DNA from: Ktedonospora formicarum
GTDB lineage: Bacteria; Chloroflexota; Ktedonobacteria; Ktedonobacterales; Ktedonobacteraceae
Assembly (NCBI RefSeq): GCF_016587355.1
Contig: NZ_BNJF01000001.1
Span: forward strand, 2,864,501-2,928,500
Direction: 5' to 3'
DNA length: 64,000 nucleotides
The notes below the pieces were generated by a model. It was not told where the DNA came from, did no database searches, and was given only the letters and a program-made list of their open reading frames with translations. Each line of letters opens with the position of its first letter. Within the stretch, counting starts at the first letter, position 1. Below, one piece after another: positions 15,969 through 24,918 of the stretch. Made by a program: the position numbers and the translations under genes.

Positions 15969-16067
15969 TCAGTCAAATATGACGAACAATAGTCCCGCTT
16001 GTATTCTGCCACGATTTTCGGCATCTGACCATATCTCCTATATGACGATATTTTTGTTCGCGCTATT

Positions 16068-17240
16068 CTACACAATGCCTTGTGATGTACGCCCAAGGGT
16101 ATAGTAGTAGTATCCACCTAGCATACCGAAGGCGAGCGTTTGCACATTAGCCAGAAGTGCCAGGCTGAACGCGCTTTCTAGAGGCATTGGAGCAGCCATA
16201 AAGACAAGTGTAAATGCTACCTCACGCAGGCCAAGGCCATGAAATGAAATCGGCAATGCCGCGATCATAAAAACAAGTGGCACCGCTACGCAATAGAAAG
16301 AGAGGGGAAGCTGTTGCCCTAGCGCTAGCATATAGGCTTCGTAGCTCAAAATTGAACAGGTCCAGGAGAGCAGACTGTAACCAGTTGCGACCAGAAGGGC
16401 GCGTGGCTGATTCAGGCTTATGCAAAGGGTGTTGCCTATACGTAGGATAAAGCGTACCAGGCGATATTCTAGCCATTTGCTATAGATCATTTCTGGCAAC
16501 ATGATCGAAATAAGCAGCATTCCGCTGATCGCGATCCCCGCACCCAGAGAAAGAAGAATAAACCACATCTTAATCGTCAGGGGAAATTGTTCAGGGCGTA
16601 GTATGAAGGCTGGAATACTAAGGCCAAGCATTCCAAGAAAACCAGTGATATGGCAGAGTACTGTCGCGCTGGAAGCGCCGGTAGGATTATTTGTGCATTT
16701 ACCAACGTAGGTTGCTTTCATCGTATCATCATCGATATTAGGTGGGGGGAGCACACGAAAGGCATAGCCTACCAAGGCAATCTTAATGAGGTCTGCCAGA
16801 TCAAAGCGGATACGTTCTGCTCGTAACAGGCGATGCCATTGAAAAGTGCTTACCAGGAACCCTGCCCCTCCCAGAGCCAGGGCCATAAGCAGTATCTCCA
16901 GGTTCAGACGTGAGTAGATTGCAAACAACTTTGTCCAGGAGACATGCTGCGCCAGAAGCCCAAGCGCGAGTATGCTGACTCCTCCACGTAGGATAATCTC
17001 GATCAGGCGCGGACGTACTTTGAGCGTTCTTAGTTGCTCACTCCGAAGAAGCCTACTACCGATCTCTTGCACCTGACGCGCGTATGAAAATGGGAAGCGT
17101 TGTATGTGAGTAACCTCTTGCACGGGCGGGGGAGTATCTGGAGTTGCTTGGGGAAATGGGGTTGATTGTGGTACAGGCTGAAAGGCCCCAAAGTCGCGCA
17201 GTCCACGCGCAGGCTGGTTCGATTCTGGCATCATCGTCAT
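16068..17240 (-). CDS. Lysylphosphatidylglycerol synthase TM-region (flippase-like) membrane protein
   Basis: 390 residues. The first 70 are hydrophilic and Pro/Gln/Thr-rich; the rest has about eight hydrophobic segments. The pattern VLPPPNIDDDTMKATYVGK, then SFHGLGLREVAFTLVF near the end, matches the MprF N-terminal / AglD family (UPF0104), which flips or transfers lipid-linked molecules. No soluble MprF synthase domain is attached. A GGAAGGGATGAGAG stretch precedes ATG 17240. Specific substrate unknown. Confidence 0.82.
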   Translation of the reverse strand: MTMMPESNQPARGLRDFGAFQPVPQSTPFPQATPDTPPPVQEVTHIQRFPFSYARQVQEIGSRLLRSEQLRTLKVRPRLIEIILRGGVSILALGLLAQHVSWTKLFAIYSRLNLEILLMALALGGAGFLVSTFQWHRLLRAERIRFDLADLIKIALVGYAFRVLPPPNIDDDTMKATYVGKCTNNPTGASSATVLCHITGFLGMLGLSIPAFILRPEQFPLTIKMWFILLSLGAGIAISGMLLISIMLPEMIYSKWLEYRLVRFILRIGNTLCISLNQPRALLVATGYSLLSWTCSILSYEAYMLALGQQLPLSFYCVAVPLVFMIAALPISFHGLGLREVAFTLVFMAAPMPLESAFSLALLANVQTLAFGMLGGYYYYTLGRTSQGIV

Positions 17241-17539
17241 CTCTCATCCCTTCCATCCACAGATAACAGGATGTCTGGTCAAGACTTCCTACCTTTTGGG
17301 AAGGCCTGGGAAGCTAACAAGACACCTGTTTAGTCAAAATCATAGATTATAGAGTCAAATATGCTGTTTTGTGCTTTACATATAAAGCAAACGGTAATAT
17401 ATGGAAGATAGTAACTTTCAATGGATAAATGTACTATAGAGTGCAGGAGATGAGCGTTGGTTATGGAAATAACTAAGCTTGTCGTGAGGGCGAGAAATAG
17501 AGTATCATCTAACCAAAACGCAGACACCTTGGAGCCTAT
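17241..17539. other. Divergent intergenic region (LPG-like gene / ROK kinase)
   Basis: It holds the promoters of both divergent genes. Only a weak plus-strand TTGTCG and GTATCA pair is seen (around 17480-17510). No strong hairpin. Confidence 0.35.
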
Positions 17540-18505
17540 ATGACTGGTGAAAATACCTCTTATCCCTTGGTTGTAGGAGTAGACCTCGGTGGCACCCAGA
17601 TTCGTGCCGCCGCCCTACAGGGATCGACGCTACTCTCACGAGTGAGTATGCTGACTGGAGAGAATGGGACTCCTGAGCGCGTAGTTCCTCGTCTCTTCCG
17701 GGCTGTAGATCAAGCCTTGAGCGAGGCACATCTCTCGCGTAAGGAAATCGTGGGCATCGGTATTGCTGCCCCAGGACCACTGAACAATCGTACGGGCGTG
17801 GTTCTATCACCGCCCAACCTCCCTGGATGGCGTAATATACCGTTGCGTGAGATCTTCGAGGAGCAGTATCAGCTGCCTGTGTATCTGGAAAACGATGCTA
17901 ACGCAGGTGCGTTAGGCGAGTACCTTTTTGGCGCGGGACGTGGAAGCCAGGATATGGTCTATCTCACCATTAGCACTGGTATTGGTGGCGGTGTGATTGC
18001 CGACGGGAGAATTTTAGAGGGCACGGCTGGAACGGCTGGTGAACTGGGGCATATCACCGTTGACTGGCGCGGGGAACTGTGTGGCTGCGGCAACGTTGGG
18101 TGCCTGGAGGGCCTTGCCTCGGGTACGGGAATCGCGCGCCGTGTGCTGGAGGCCATTGGGCGTGGCGAGGGTGAAGAACTTCTGGCCCTGGCGCGCCAAC
18201 AAAACAGCTCTCCTGGTGAGTCGACTCATGAGACATTCCGTGTCGATGCGCGCCTGGTTGCTCAGGGGGCCTCTATGGGCATCCCCCTGGCGCGGCGAGT
18301 GCTTGATGAGGCCGCTGAAGCGTTGGGTGTAGGATTGGTAAACATCATTCATCTCTTTAACCCTGAGGTCATTGCGCTGGGTGGTGGCTTGATGCAGATG
18401 GGAGACCAACTGCTTGCTCCTGCGCTTGCGATTGTGAGGCGTCGAGCAATGAAGGTTCCACGTGAGCTGGCGCGTATTGTCTCGGCGGAACTGGGGCCAA
18501 CGTAG
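17540..18505 (+). CDS. ROK family sugar kinase (glucokinase-like)
   Basis: A 321-residue ROK protein that would phosphorylate glucose or a related sugar with ATP. The N-terminal phosphate loop is VGVDLGGTQIRAAAL, the sugar-binding segment is LENDANAGALGEY, the second ATP segment is ISTGIGGGVIADG, and the zinc site is GHITVDWRGELCGCGNVGCLE (C-x-C-G-x-x-G-C). There is no N-terminal HTH, so it is an enzyme and not a ROK repressor. TTGGAG lies before ATG 17540. The tlyA gene follows on the same strand. Confidence 0.92.
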   Translation: MTGENTSYPLVVGVDLGGTQIRAAALQGSTLLSRVSMLTGENGTPERVVPRLFRAVDQALSEAHLSRKEIVGIGIAAPGPLNNRTGVVLSPPNLPGWRNIPLREIFEEQYQLPVYLENDANAGALGEYLFGAGRGSQDMVYLTISTGIGGGVIADGRILEGTAGTAGELGHITVDWRGELCGCGNVGCLEGLASGTGIARRVLEAIGRGEGEELLALARQQNSSPGESTHETFRVDARLVAQGASMGIPLARRVLDEAAEALGVGLVNIIHLFNPEVIALGGGLMQMGDQLLAPALAIVRRRAMKVPRELARIVSAELGPT

Positions 18506-18606
18506 GCCTAGTAGGGGCTGGCGCGTTAAATTATTATAATCAAACTCAGAGCCGGGCCTTGTAACAACTGTATAGCCTGTATGGATAAGTGGGAGGATGT
18601 CATACT

Positions 18607-19362
18607 ATGGCAGCTAATAAAGAGAGGCTGGATGTGGCTCTGGTCAGACGGGGGCTGGTGCCAAGTCGTGAGCGTGCGCGCGCCCTGATTATGGCCGGAC
18701 AGGTCTATGCGGGTGAGCGTATGGTCGATAAGCCCGGTACGATGATACCTCTAGATACTGAGTGTCGTCTCGCGGAGGTCGCGCCCGAACTGAAATATGT
18801 CAGCCGGGGTGGATTGAAGCTTGAAAAGGCGCTGGATGAATTTCAATTGGACCCGGCTGATCGAGTCGCGATAGACGTTGGTTCATCAACGGGAGGCTTT
18901 ACACAATGCCTGCTAGAGCGTGGCGTGCGGCGTGTGTATGCGGTTGATGTAGGGCATGGACAACTGGCGTGGTCTCTGCGTAACGATGAACGAGTCGTTG
19001 TTATGGAGCGTACTAATATCCGTCATCTTGATACTCTCCCAGAGCTTATGCAATGTGCTGTCATCGACGTCTCATTCATCTCGCTCCGACTGGTACTGCC
19101 TCCACTGGAAGCGCTGCTTGCACGTTCGCCTGAAACCTGGATCGCTTCGCTGGTCAAACCACAGTTCGAGGCCGGGAAGGCCGAGGTCGACCGTGGGCGT
19201 GGCGTGATTAGTGATCCCGAAGTACATCAACGCGTCTTGCAGGAATTGCAGGAATGGATTCCACAACATACGACATTTCAGGTGCTGGGGATAAGTGACT
19301 CTCCTATTCTGGGTCGTGATGGAAACCGCGAATTTCTCTTCCATATCCGCTTTCGTGACTAG
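18607..19362 (+). CDS. tlyA: TlyA family RNA methyltransferase
   Basis: A 251-residue protein of the TlyA/hemolysin A family, which 2'-O-methylates cytidines in 16S and 23S rRNA. The N-terminal S4 RNA-binding domain (RLDVALVRRGLVPSRERARA) is followed by the FtsJ-like methyltransferase with the SAM loop AIDVGSSTGGFTQCLLERG and KLEKAL upstream. ATG 18607 is chosen over the GTG at 18589, because the GTG overlaps the ribosome site GGGAGG (18590-18595). It lies 101 bp after the ROK gene and may share its transcript. Confidence 0.93.
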   Translation: MAANKERLDVALVRRGLVPSRERARALIMAGQVYAGERMVDKPGTMIPLDTECRLAEVAPELKYVSRGGLKLEKALDEFQLDPADRVAIDVGSSTGGFTQCLLERGVRRVYAVDVGHGQLAWSLRNDERVVVMERTNIRHLDTLPELMQCAVIDVSFISLRLVLPPLEALLARSPETWIASLVKPQFEAGKAEVDRGRGVISDPEVHQRVLQELQEWIPQHTTFQVLGISDSPILGRDGNREFLFHIRFRD

Positions 19363-19680
19363 AGCTATTGCATTTTGCTCATCGCTCGCGGATTATTTAT
19401 CTGCTTCCTAAGAACCTTCAGTTTCATTGCTGGTAGTCGATTGCGATAGAGAAGGCAATCAGGTAACTATTTAGGGGATAGTATCATCTAGAGTGATACC
19501 CCTTGGCGTATCACTTGTATGAACCTGTGCCTTATTCCTATTACTCACTCGCTCGGGCGAGGCTGCCAGAGAAGCTACTGTTCTCTCGCTCAAGGATCGG
19601 CTTTCAGAAGCCGAAACAGAGGCGTAGAAGCGTGCTGTAGGCTTTGAAACCCTTGTCTCTAGCGGAATTGAAGGTTACAT
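19363..19680. other. Intergenic with several small hairpins
   Basis: It contains GTATCA/TGATAC (19481-19486/19494-19499), a CTCGCTCGGGCGAG hairpin near 19549-19562, and CGGCTT/AAGCCG (19599-19604/19609-19614). These may be terminator and leader structures for the flanking genes; no known riboswitch pattern was recognised. Confidence 0.35.
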
Positions 19681-20085
19681 ATGACAAATGAGCAGAAGAT
19701 AGATAAGAAAGCATTAAAGGTGATCCTCGTTGTAGAAGACGACGAAGCAATAGGTGAGGTAATCAAGCTAGTACTTGCCGAAGAGCCTCAATTCTATACT
19801 ATTCTGGCTACCACTCCCCATGAGGCATTGAGTTTAGCACAGGATGTTCAAATCGATCTCTTGCTCATTGATTACTTGCTACGCGAAATGACGGGTATTG
19901 AGTTGTATGATCGATTGCATGCAATGAAAGATCTCTCGCGAACTCCTACCATCATTACCAGTGCTAGTCTGGGACAGCATATGAGCGAGTTGGAGCAGCG
20001 CCAGCTTATCGGTATGGAGAAGCCCTTTGAACTGGATTCACTGATGAATACTATCAGATGCTTGCTTGAGTCTGAAAAAGCCTGA
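19681..20085 (+). CDS. Stand-alone response regulator receiver (CheY-like)
   Basis: A 134-residue single receiver domain without an output domain. The acidic pocket is VVEDDEA, the phosphoacceptor Asp is in LLLIDYLLREMTG, the conserved Ser/Thr region is IITSASLG, and the Lys is in GMEKPFELD. It probably works by protein-protein contact or in a phosphorelay. No kinase gene is directly adjacent; the histidine kinase 1.8 kb downstream has its own regulator. It is followed by a 50-bp palindrome. Confidence 0.9.
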   Translation: MTNEQKIDKKALKVILVVEDDEAIGEVIKLVLAEEPQFYTILATTPHEALSLAQDVQIDLLLIDYLLREMTGIELYDRLHAMKDLSRTPTIITSASLGQHMSELEQRQLIGMEKPFELDSLMNTIRCLLESEKA

Positions 20086-20126
20086 TCTTACCCTGCTCCA
20101 GCGGTAATTAGAAGCCTTGAGCCCCA

Positions 20127-20176
20127 TAGTTGTTGCTGAAAAATATTTTCGCGAAAATATTTTTCAGCAACAACTA
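20127..20176. repeat. 50-bp perfect palindrome without spacer
   Basis: 20127-20151 is the exact reverse complement of 20152-20176, centred on TTTTCG|CGAAAA. It sits 42 bp after the receiver gene stop, probably as its terminator. No T tract beyond the stem. Confidence 0.9.
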
Positions 20177-20333
20177 GAACGCTCGCCTTACTTAATAGAA
20201 TGGATAGCGAGAAAGTGGTGGGAAAAGACAGGCTTCAGTCCTCGTAGATCAACTAAAAGTCGAAGATAAACACGTTCAAACAGTGCTACAATGGTGATGT
20301 ATAAATTATGATGCCATGAGGAGGAATACTGTT

Positions 20334-20909
20334 TTGAACGAGAGACATCAACCATGGAAAGTTCTATCAACCCGTCAGCTTCTAGATACACCTTATCTGC
20401 GCGTGCGTAGCGAACAGGTTGAGGTTCCTGATGGCCCCATTGTAGATGACTACTATATTATCGAGAACTTTGGTTGGGCTGGCGTTGTGCCTGTCACGGA
20501 AGATGGGCGCTTTCTCTTGAATCGCCAGTATAAGCATGGCATAGGTCAGGTTGTGTTAGAGTTCCCAGCAGGTGGTATTGATCCTGGTGAGTATGAGAAC
20601 CCGTCCTTGACAGCGCATCGAGAATTGATGGAGGAGACTGGCTATAGTGTGGGCTCTCACGATATGGAGTTGCTCGCGCATATGTATGCGAATCCAACAG
20701 GCGCGCGGACTCGTATCTGGTGGTACCTGGCGCGTGACGTGCGAAAGACAGGTACTCCCAAACCTGATCCACTAGAGGTTATTGAAAATTTCCTTGTTAC
20801 CCCTGCTGAGCTTTTAGATCTGATTCATCGTGGCGAATTCCTGGTTCAGGGGCAGATCGCGGCAGCCTATATGGCGTTGGAGCGCCTGGGGCACCTCAAA
20901 GCACGATAG
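20334..20909 (+). CDS. NUDIX hydrolase, ADP-ribose pyrophosphatase-like
   Basis: About 191 residues. The Nudix box is G-GIDPGE...RELMEETGY (full G-x5-E-x7-REUxEExGU). The context LEFPAGGIDPGE and the upstream FLLNRQYKHGIGQ are typical of ADP-ribose pyrophosphatase-type enzymes, which cleave ADP-ribose to AMP and ribose-5-phosphate. I chose TTG 20334 because GAGGAGG (20319-20325) is placed correctly for it; the ATG at 20316 overlaps that site and has none of its own. Substrate inferred from family resemblance only. Confidence 0.87.
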   Translation: MNERHQPWKVLSTRQLLDTPYLRVRSEQVEVPDGPIVDDYYIIENFGWAGVVPVTEDGRFLLNRQYKHGIGQVVLEFPAGGIDPGEYENPSLTAHRELMEETGYSVGSHDMELLAHMYANPTGARTRIWWYLARDVRKTGTPKPDPLEVIENFLVTPAELLDLIHRGEFLVQGQIAAAYMALERLGHLKAR

Positions 20910-21090
20910 CTCCTTTATTGAAACCTGAGCGCGAGCCGTGATAGCGGTGGTGGATTTCATATAAAGCTTAGTAGGCCTCAGAAGAGGGCCGATAAAGCTT
21001 TACATATTTCTTAAAATTATTTGATATGCGTCTGCTATAGTAAACATGTATATTCCAGGTTGTTGATAGAAACAGGTGGCGAACTACTCC

Positions 21091-21852
21091 ATGAAGATCC
21101 TTGTAATTGAAGATGAAGCCAATATTGTCCAGGTGCTCCGCCTATACCTTGAGCAAGCAGGATATACCGTAGTGAGCGCCAGTGATGGTATCGCTGGTAT
21201 AGAATTACACGCGCGCGAGAAGCCAGACCTGGTCATTCTGGATCTGATGCTTCCGATTCTTGATGGTATGGAAGTCTGTCGCCGCATCCGGGCCTGGGCA
21301 AATACACCCATCCTGATGCTGACTGCGCGCCAGGGCGAGGAAGACCGTATCAAGGGTCTTGATCTGGGTGCAGATGATTATCTGGTAAAGCCGTTTAGTC
21401 CGCGTGAAGTGGTGAGCAGGGTCAAGGCTATTTTACGACGAGCAGGCCTTACTTCGAATGCAGGCGCGGAAGGCGAGGGGCTGCACCAGGATGAGAAAAG
21501 TGTTTCTGGGGAAGAAATTTCTTATGGGCCCCTTCTTATCAATATCCCCGCGCGGCGCGTGCGCATTGGGCAGCGGGCGCTCTCGTTGACCGTCAAGGAG
21601 TTTGATCTACTAGCCGTCCTGACGAAATCTCCGGATCGGGTGTTTACGCGCGAGGCCCTCTTAAATCAGGTCTGGGGCTATAGCTATCTGGGAGATGGGC
21701 GTACTGTCGATGTCCACATTGGTACTCTGCGCAAGAAACTGGAATCGACTGGTCAGATGCAACAGGTTATTCAAACTGTCTGGGGGGTAGGATACAAGTT
21801 TGTTCCACCTGGAGTTGATACTCCACCGCCTATCGCGCAAGAGGAAGCATGA
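21091..21852 (+). CDS. OmpR/PhoB-type response regulator
   Basis: A 253-residue transcription factor. The receiver occupies residues 1-120 (VIEDEA acidic pair, LVILDLMLPILDG phosphoacceptor, MLTARQ, YLVKPF Lys). A linker of about 30 charged residues follows, then the winged-helix DNA-binding domain (SLTVKEFDLLAVLTKSPDRV...GDGRTVDVHIGTLRKKLE...GVGYKF). ATG 21091 starts the conserved MKILVIED; an upstream GTG at 21076 is possible. Its stop overlaps the start of the kinase gene by four bases, so the two are translationally coupled and form a cognate pair. Confidence 0.93.
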   Translation: MKILVIEDEANIVQVLRLYLEQAGYTVVSASDGIAGIELHAREKPDLVILDLMLPILDGMEVCRRIRAWANTPILMLTARQGEEDRIKGLDLGADDYLVKPFSPREVVSRVKAILRRAGLTSNAGAEGEGLHQDEKSVSGEEISYGPLLINIPARRVRIGQRALSLTVKEFDLLAVLTKSPDRVFTREALLNQVWGYSYLGDGRTVDVHIGTLRKKLESTGQMQQVIQTVWGVGYKFVPPGVDTPPPIAQEEA

Positions 21853-23336
21853 TAAATGATTTTGATCTCACGCGGGTTGGTCTGCGCACAAAACTGATTC
21901 TGAGTCTACTCGCGATGATTTCCGGAGCTATCCTGATTCTCTCGGTTGTTATCTCGCTTGCCGTACAGAACTTCTACCGTGAAGCGCAGCAAGAAAACCT
22001 CTCCCAAAAGGCTGCTTATTTTGCTAGCTATTACGAGAACAAATATCGCCAGCAGGGATATACCTGGGGGCAAAAGTATGGAACTTTGCCATCAAGTGAT
22101 CCCGAGATTCAGAAACTTGTGGATGCCAATGGGCAGGATATTTTCTGCTTTCAGCCGTTCAATTTCAATTCATGCGTAGACCCTACCCTCGGCAATGCGC
22201 TACGCCAATCGTTGAACGGACAAAAGGCTGAGGGCTACTTAAATGTCTCTACTCCTGCTGGCTCCTATCCTGCGCTCTATGTCAGCGTCCCGATGAAAAT
22301 TGATGGAAAGATCATTGGTGCGTTGTTTATTTCTGATCCCAAGGCCGACCCAAACAAGCTGGTCAATCGTATCAATAACACAATCGCGACCACCGCGATC
22401 ATCATTGGCTCGATCGTCTTGATCCTTGGTTTCTGGCTCACCCGGAGTTTAACTCGCCCACTGAAGTCCTTGACCATCGCGGCTGAACATATGAAACAGG
22501 GCAAATATGCCCAGCGTGTGCCTGTGCCTCCCGCTCAAGATGAGCTAGGGTTGCTGGCGCAAACCTTTAATGAGATGGCTGACACTATCGAGTCCGATGT
22601 TAACGAGCTACGCCGTCAAGAACAAGCTCGCCGCGAGCTACTCGCTAATATCGCTCATGATCTGGCGACGCCTTTGACTGCCATTCAGGGCTTTAGTGAG
22701 GCTCTAGCCGATGACATAATTCAAGATCCGACGGCTCGGCAAGAGACTGCGCAACGTATTGGCCGTGAGGTTCAACGCTTGCGTCGTATGGTTGCTGACC
22801 TGCAGCAGATGACCTCGCTTGAGTCGGGGCATACTCGTCTCGATCTTGCCCCTCTCTCGCTTCAGGAGCTGATCGATGAGACTCTGGCTGTGATCGAGCC
22901 AGAGTGCGAGAACGCGGGTATTACTATCCGCAGTGAAATCGCGCCTGATGCGGCTTTGGTCCAGGCCGATAGCGACCGCATCGCCCAGGTGCTACTTAAC
23001 CTATTGGATAACGCGCGTCGTCATACTCCCTCGGGGGGCTCGATTACCGTTGACGCGCGACTTGGAGAATCGGGGCAATCGATGGAGGTCTGGATCGAAG
23101 ATACAGGTGTAGGTATCAATCCTGAGGACCTACCACATATTTTCGAGCGCTTCTATCGCGCCGACCGCTCGCGAACAGGTGCTACAGGTGGAAGTGGGCT
23201 AGGTCTCTCAATTGTACGCGCCATCATCACCGCACATGGCGGCAAAGTGTGGGCTCAGAGTACCCGTGGTAAGGGCACGCGGATCAGCTTTTCTCTGCCA
23301 TTGGCGGAGCAAAGTCCTTCTGAAGCTCTCGTCTGA
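21849..23336 (+). CDS. Sensor histidine kinase
   Basis: A 495-residue membrane kinase. TM1 is at about residues 16-36, followed by an extracytoplasmic sensor region (to ~175), TM2 (IIIGSIVLILGFWL), HAMP, and HisKA with the H-box ANIAHDLATPLTAIQGF. The HATPase has N-box LNLLDNARRHTP, G1 EDTGVGI, F-box IFERFYRAD and G2 GSGLGLSIV. All catalytic boxes are intact. It pairs with the preceding regulator (ATGA overlap). The signal is unknown; the sensor region has two nearby Cys (IFCFQPFNFNSCVD). Confidence 0.95.
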   Translation: MINDFDLTRVGLRTKLILSLLAMISGAILILSVVISLAVQNFYREAQQENLSQKAAYFASYYENKYRQQGYTWGQKYGTLPSSDPEIQKLVDANGQDIFCFQPFNFNSCVDPTLGNALRQSLNGQKAEGYLNVSTPAGSYPALYVSVPMKIDGKIIGALFISDPKADPNKLVNRINNTIATTAIIIGSIVLILGFWLTRSLTRPLKSLTIAAEHMKQGKYAQRVPVPPAQDELGLLAQTFNEMADTIESDVNELRRQEQARRELLANIAHDLATPLTAIQGFSEALADDIIQDPTARQETAQRIGREVQRLRRMVADLQQMTSLESGHTRLDLAPLSLQELIDETLAVIEPECENAGITIRSEIAPDAALVQADSDRIAQVLLNLLDNARRHTPSGGSITVDARLGESGQSMEVWIEDTGVGINPEDLPHIFERFYRADRSRTGATGGSGLGLSIVRAIITAHGGKVWAQSTRGKGTRISFSLPLAEQSPSEALV

Positions 23337-23509
23337 AGCAATCTCATCTCCTCGAATATTGTTCAAATTATGAACAGTGTTCGAAAATATGTGTGCTGCC
23401 TGGGCACTAATATTAGGTATATACCTTGGCCTGAGGTTCGCATGCGGAATGAAGCGAATGAGACAACTGACGACTTTTGTGCAACCCTGAAAATTGGCTG
23501 CCAGAGTGC

Positions 23510-23538
23510 TTGACTTAAAGCGTTAGCTATGATAATAT
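23510..23538 (+). promoter_or_regulatory. tRNA-Lys promoter
   Basis: TTGACT (23510-23515) and TAATAT (23533-23538) with 17-base spacing, ending 14 bases before the tRNA 5' end. Confidence 0.7.
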
Positions 23539-23552
23539 ATGCCGTGTCCTGA

Positions 23553-23624
23553 GGGTGACTAGCTCAATGGTAGAGCATTCGACTCTTAATCGACAGGTTC
23601 AGGGTTCGAGTCCCTGGTCACCCA
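23553..23624 (+). tRNA. tRNA-Lys (anticodon CTT)
   Basis: A 72-nt cloverleaf: acceptor GGGTGAC/GTCACCC, D-arm GCTC/GAGC, anticodon loop CTCTTAA with anticodon CTT, T-arm CAGGG/CCCTG with loop TTCGAGT, and discriminator A. CCA is not encoded. The anticodon stem has four pairs plus a T-C mismatch at the top. It reads AAG codons. Confidence 0.96.
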
Positions 23625-23630
23625 CCCTGC

Positions 23631-23664
23631 AAGAAGGCCCGGATCATCTGATCCGGGCCTTCTT
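23631..23664. terminator. Rho-independent terminator after tRNA-Lys
   Basis: A 14-bp GC-rich stem pairs 23631-23644 with 23651-23664 around a 6-base loop, 6 bp after the tRNA. It also faces the end of the minus-strand LLM gene and can serve both. Confidence 0.88.
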
Positions 23665-23676
23665 CATTGTTAAAAA

Positions 23677-24564
23677 TCAAAGTTCACGGCAGCGTTGAGC
23701 AGCCTGTGCCAGTTTCCTAAAATGCTCACTCTCAGCGGTATGCAGGTGACAGATGAGATGTTGCGCACCTGCCAACTTGTAGCCATGAAGTGCCTGTGCA
23801 ACTTCATCAACTGTGCCCACAATAACCCGTTCGCGGTCAGCATCAGGCGCAATCTGCTCGCCTGGTTCGCTGAAACGGACATTGATACCGACCGTCAAGC
23901 CTAGATCCTCGGGCTTGCGCCCTACCTTTTGGCACGCCTCCTGTACTGGTTTCAGGCGTGGCTCCAATCCCTGCACTGGACCAAGCCAGCAAGCATTCCA
24001 CATATCTGCGTAGCGCGCGGTTAATTCGAGCATACGGGGACGAGAAGCACCAACCAGGATGGGAGGCCCGCCAGCCCGGATATTGCCAGGTATGATCTCA
24101 CAATTCTTCGCGCTATAGTACTTGCCCTCAAAATCTACCTTCCCCTCGCGTACAAGTGGCGCGATAATCTTTAGTGCCTCCTCAAAGCGTCCTGCCAGAT
24201 GATCAAAGGGCAGACCAAACGCATCGAACTCAGGCTGATGCCAGCCTGCTCCCAGGCCCAGAATCAGCCTACCTTTACTAATGGTATCAAGCGTGACCGC
24301 CATTTTTGCCAGAATGGCAGGATTGCGGAAGGCCGTACAGAGGACTAGTGTTCCTAACTCAACGCGCTTTGTTGCTTCGGCCAGAGCGCTCATCAGCGTC
24401 CAGCATTCCCAAATTCCGCGTGTCGCTCCATCAGGCTCACGGAAGAGAAGATGATCGAAGAACCAGATAGAGTCCAGACCTTCCTCCTCGGCCTGTACAC
24501 CTCGTGCTCGGATCTCTTCGTAGCTCGACTGCTCATTTATGGGTAATGCTACACCTATTTTCAT
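23677..24564 (-). CDS. LLM-class (F420-dependent type) oxidoreductase
   Basis: A 295-residue luciferase-like TIM-barrel protein. It has the strand MKIGVALPIN, FFDHLLF, ELGTLVLCTAFRNPAILAKMAVTLD, the loop LGLGAGWHQPEFDAFG, and PILVGASRPRMLELTARYADMWNA. These are typical of F420- or FMN-dependent LLM oxidoreductases. Substrate unknown. ATG 24564 is used; the preceding TTG at 24567 would add one residue. It is a single gene between the tRNA terminator and a divergent ArsR regulator. Confidence 0.9.
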   Translation of the reverse strand: MKIGVALPINEQSSYEEIRARGVQAEEEGLDSIWFFDHLLFREPDGATRGIWECWTLMSALAEATKRVELGTLVLCTAFRNPAILAKMAVTLDTISKGRLILGLGAGWHQPEFDAFGLPFDHLAGRFEEALKIIAPLVREGKVDFEGKYYSAKNCEIIPGNIRAGGPPILVGASRPRMLELTARYADMWNACWLGPVQGLEPRLKPVQEACQKVGRKPEDLGLTVGINVRFSEPGEQIAPDADRERVIVGTVDEVAQALHGYKLAGAQHLICHLHTAESEHFRKLAQAAQRCREL

Positions 24565-24600
24565 CAAGAAATGCCTGAGCCTCCATTTATTCTAGTACTA

Positions 24601-24615
24601 TTGGTTGTCAACCAA
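24601..24615. promoter_or_regulatory. 15-bp palindrome upstream of the LLM gene
   Basis: TTGGTTG-T-CAACCAA lies 37 bp before the LLM start, a position suited to an operator. The binding protein is unknown. Confidence 0.35.
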
Positions 24616-24823
24616 AATCATGATTCTTCATCATAGCACAATTGCTATCACATTCGGAGCAGAGGGCAACAAAGGCAATGCATCCTGGTTCTGTTCGTCT
24701 CAGTGAAGTTTTTAGCTTACCGGATGAACCTTTGTACCCGCGAGCCGAGAGTATGGCATGAGAGATAGAAAACTCTGTCAACAGAGATTCATCCTGCAAA
24801 TATTTGAGGTAGTAATGTATGCC

Positions 24824-24852
24824 TTGACATAAAGATAGCGCATTATATAAAA
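24824..24852 (+). promoter_or_regulatory. Promoter of the ArsR-type regulator
   Basis: Consensus TTGACA (24824-24829) with ATAAAA/TATAAA near 24846-24852 as -10. The -10 overlaps the palindrome at 24845-24871. Confidence 0.6.
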
Positions 24853-24871
24853 TATAAATAAAGTTTTATAT
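24845..24871. promoter_or_regulatory. Candidate autoregulatory operator (ATATAAAA...TTTTATAT)
   Basis: An 8-bp inverted repeat with an 11-bp centre overlaps the -10 of the regulator gene. AT-rich imperfect palindromes at this position are typical ArsR-family operators. Confidence 0.5.
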
Positions 24872-24918
24872 GTTTAGCGCCACCTCATTGAGGTCGATAG
24901 AGAGTAATTAGATGGGAA

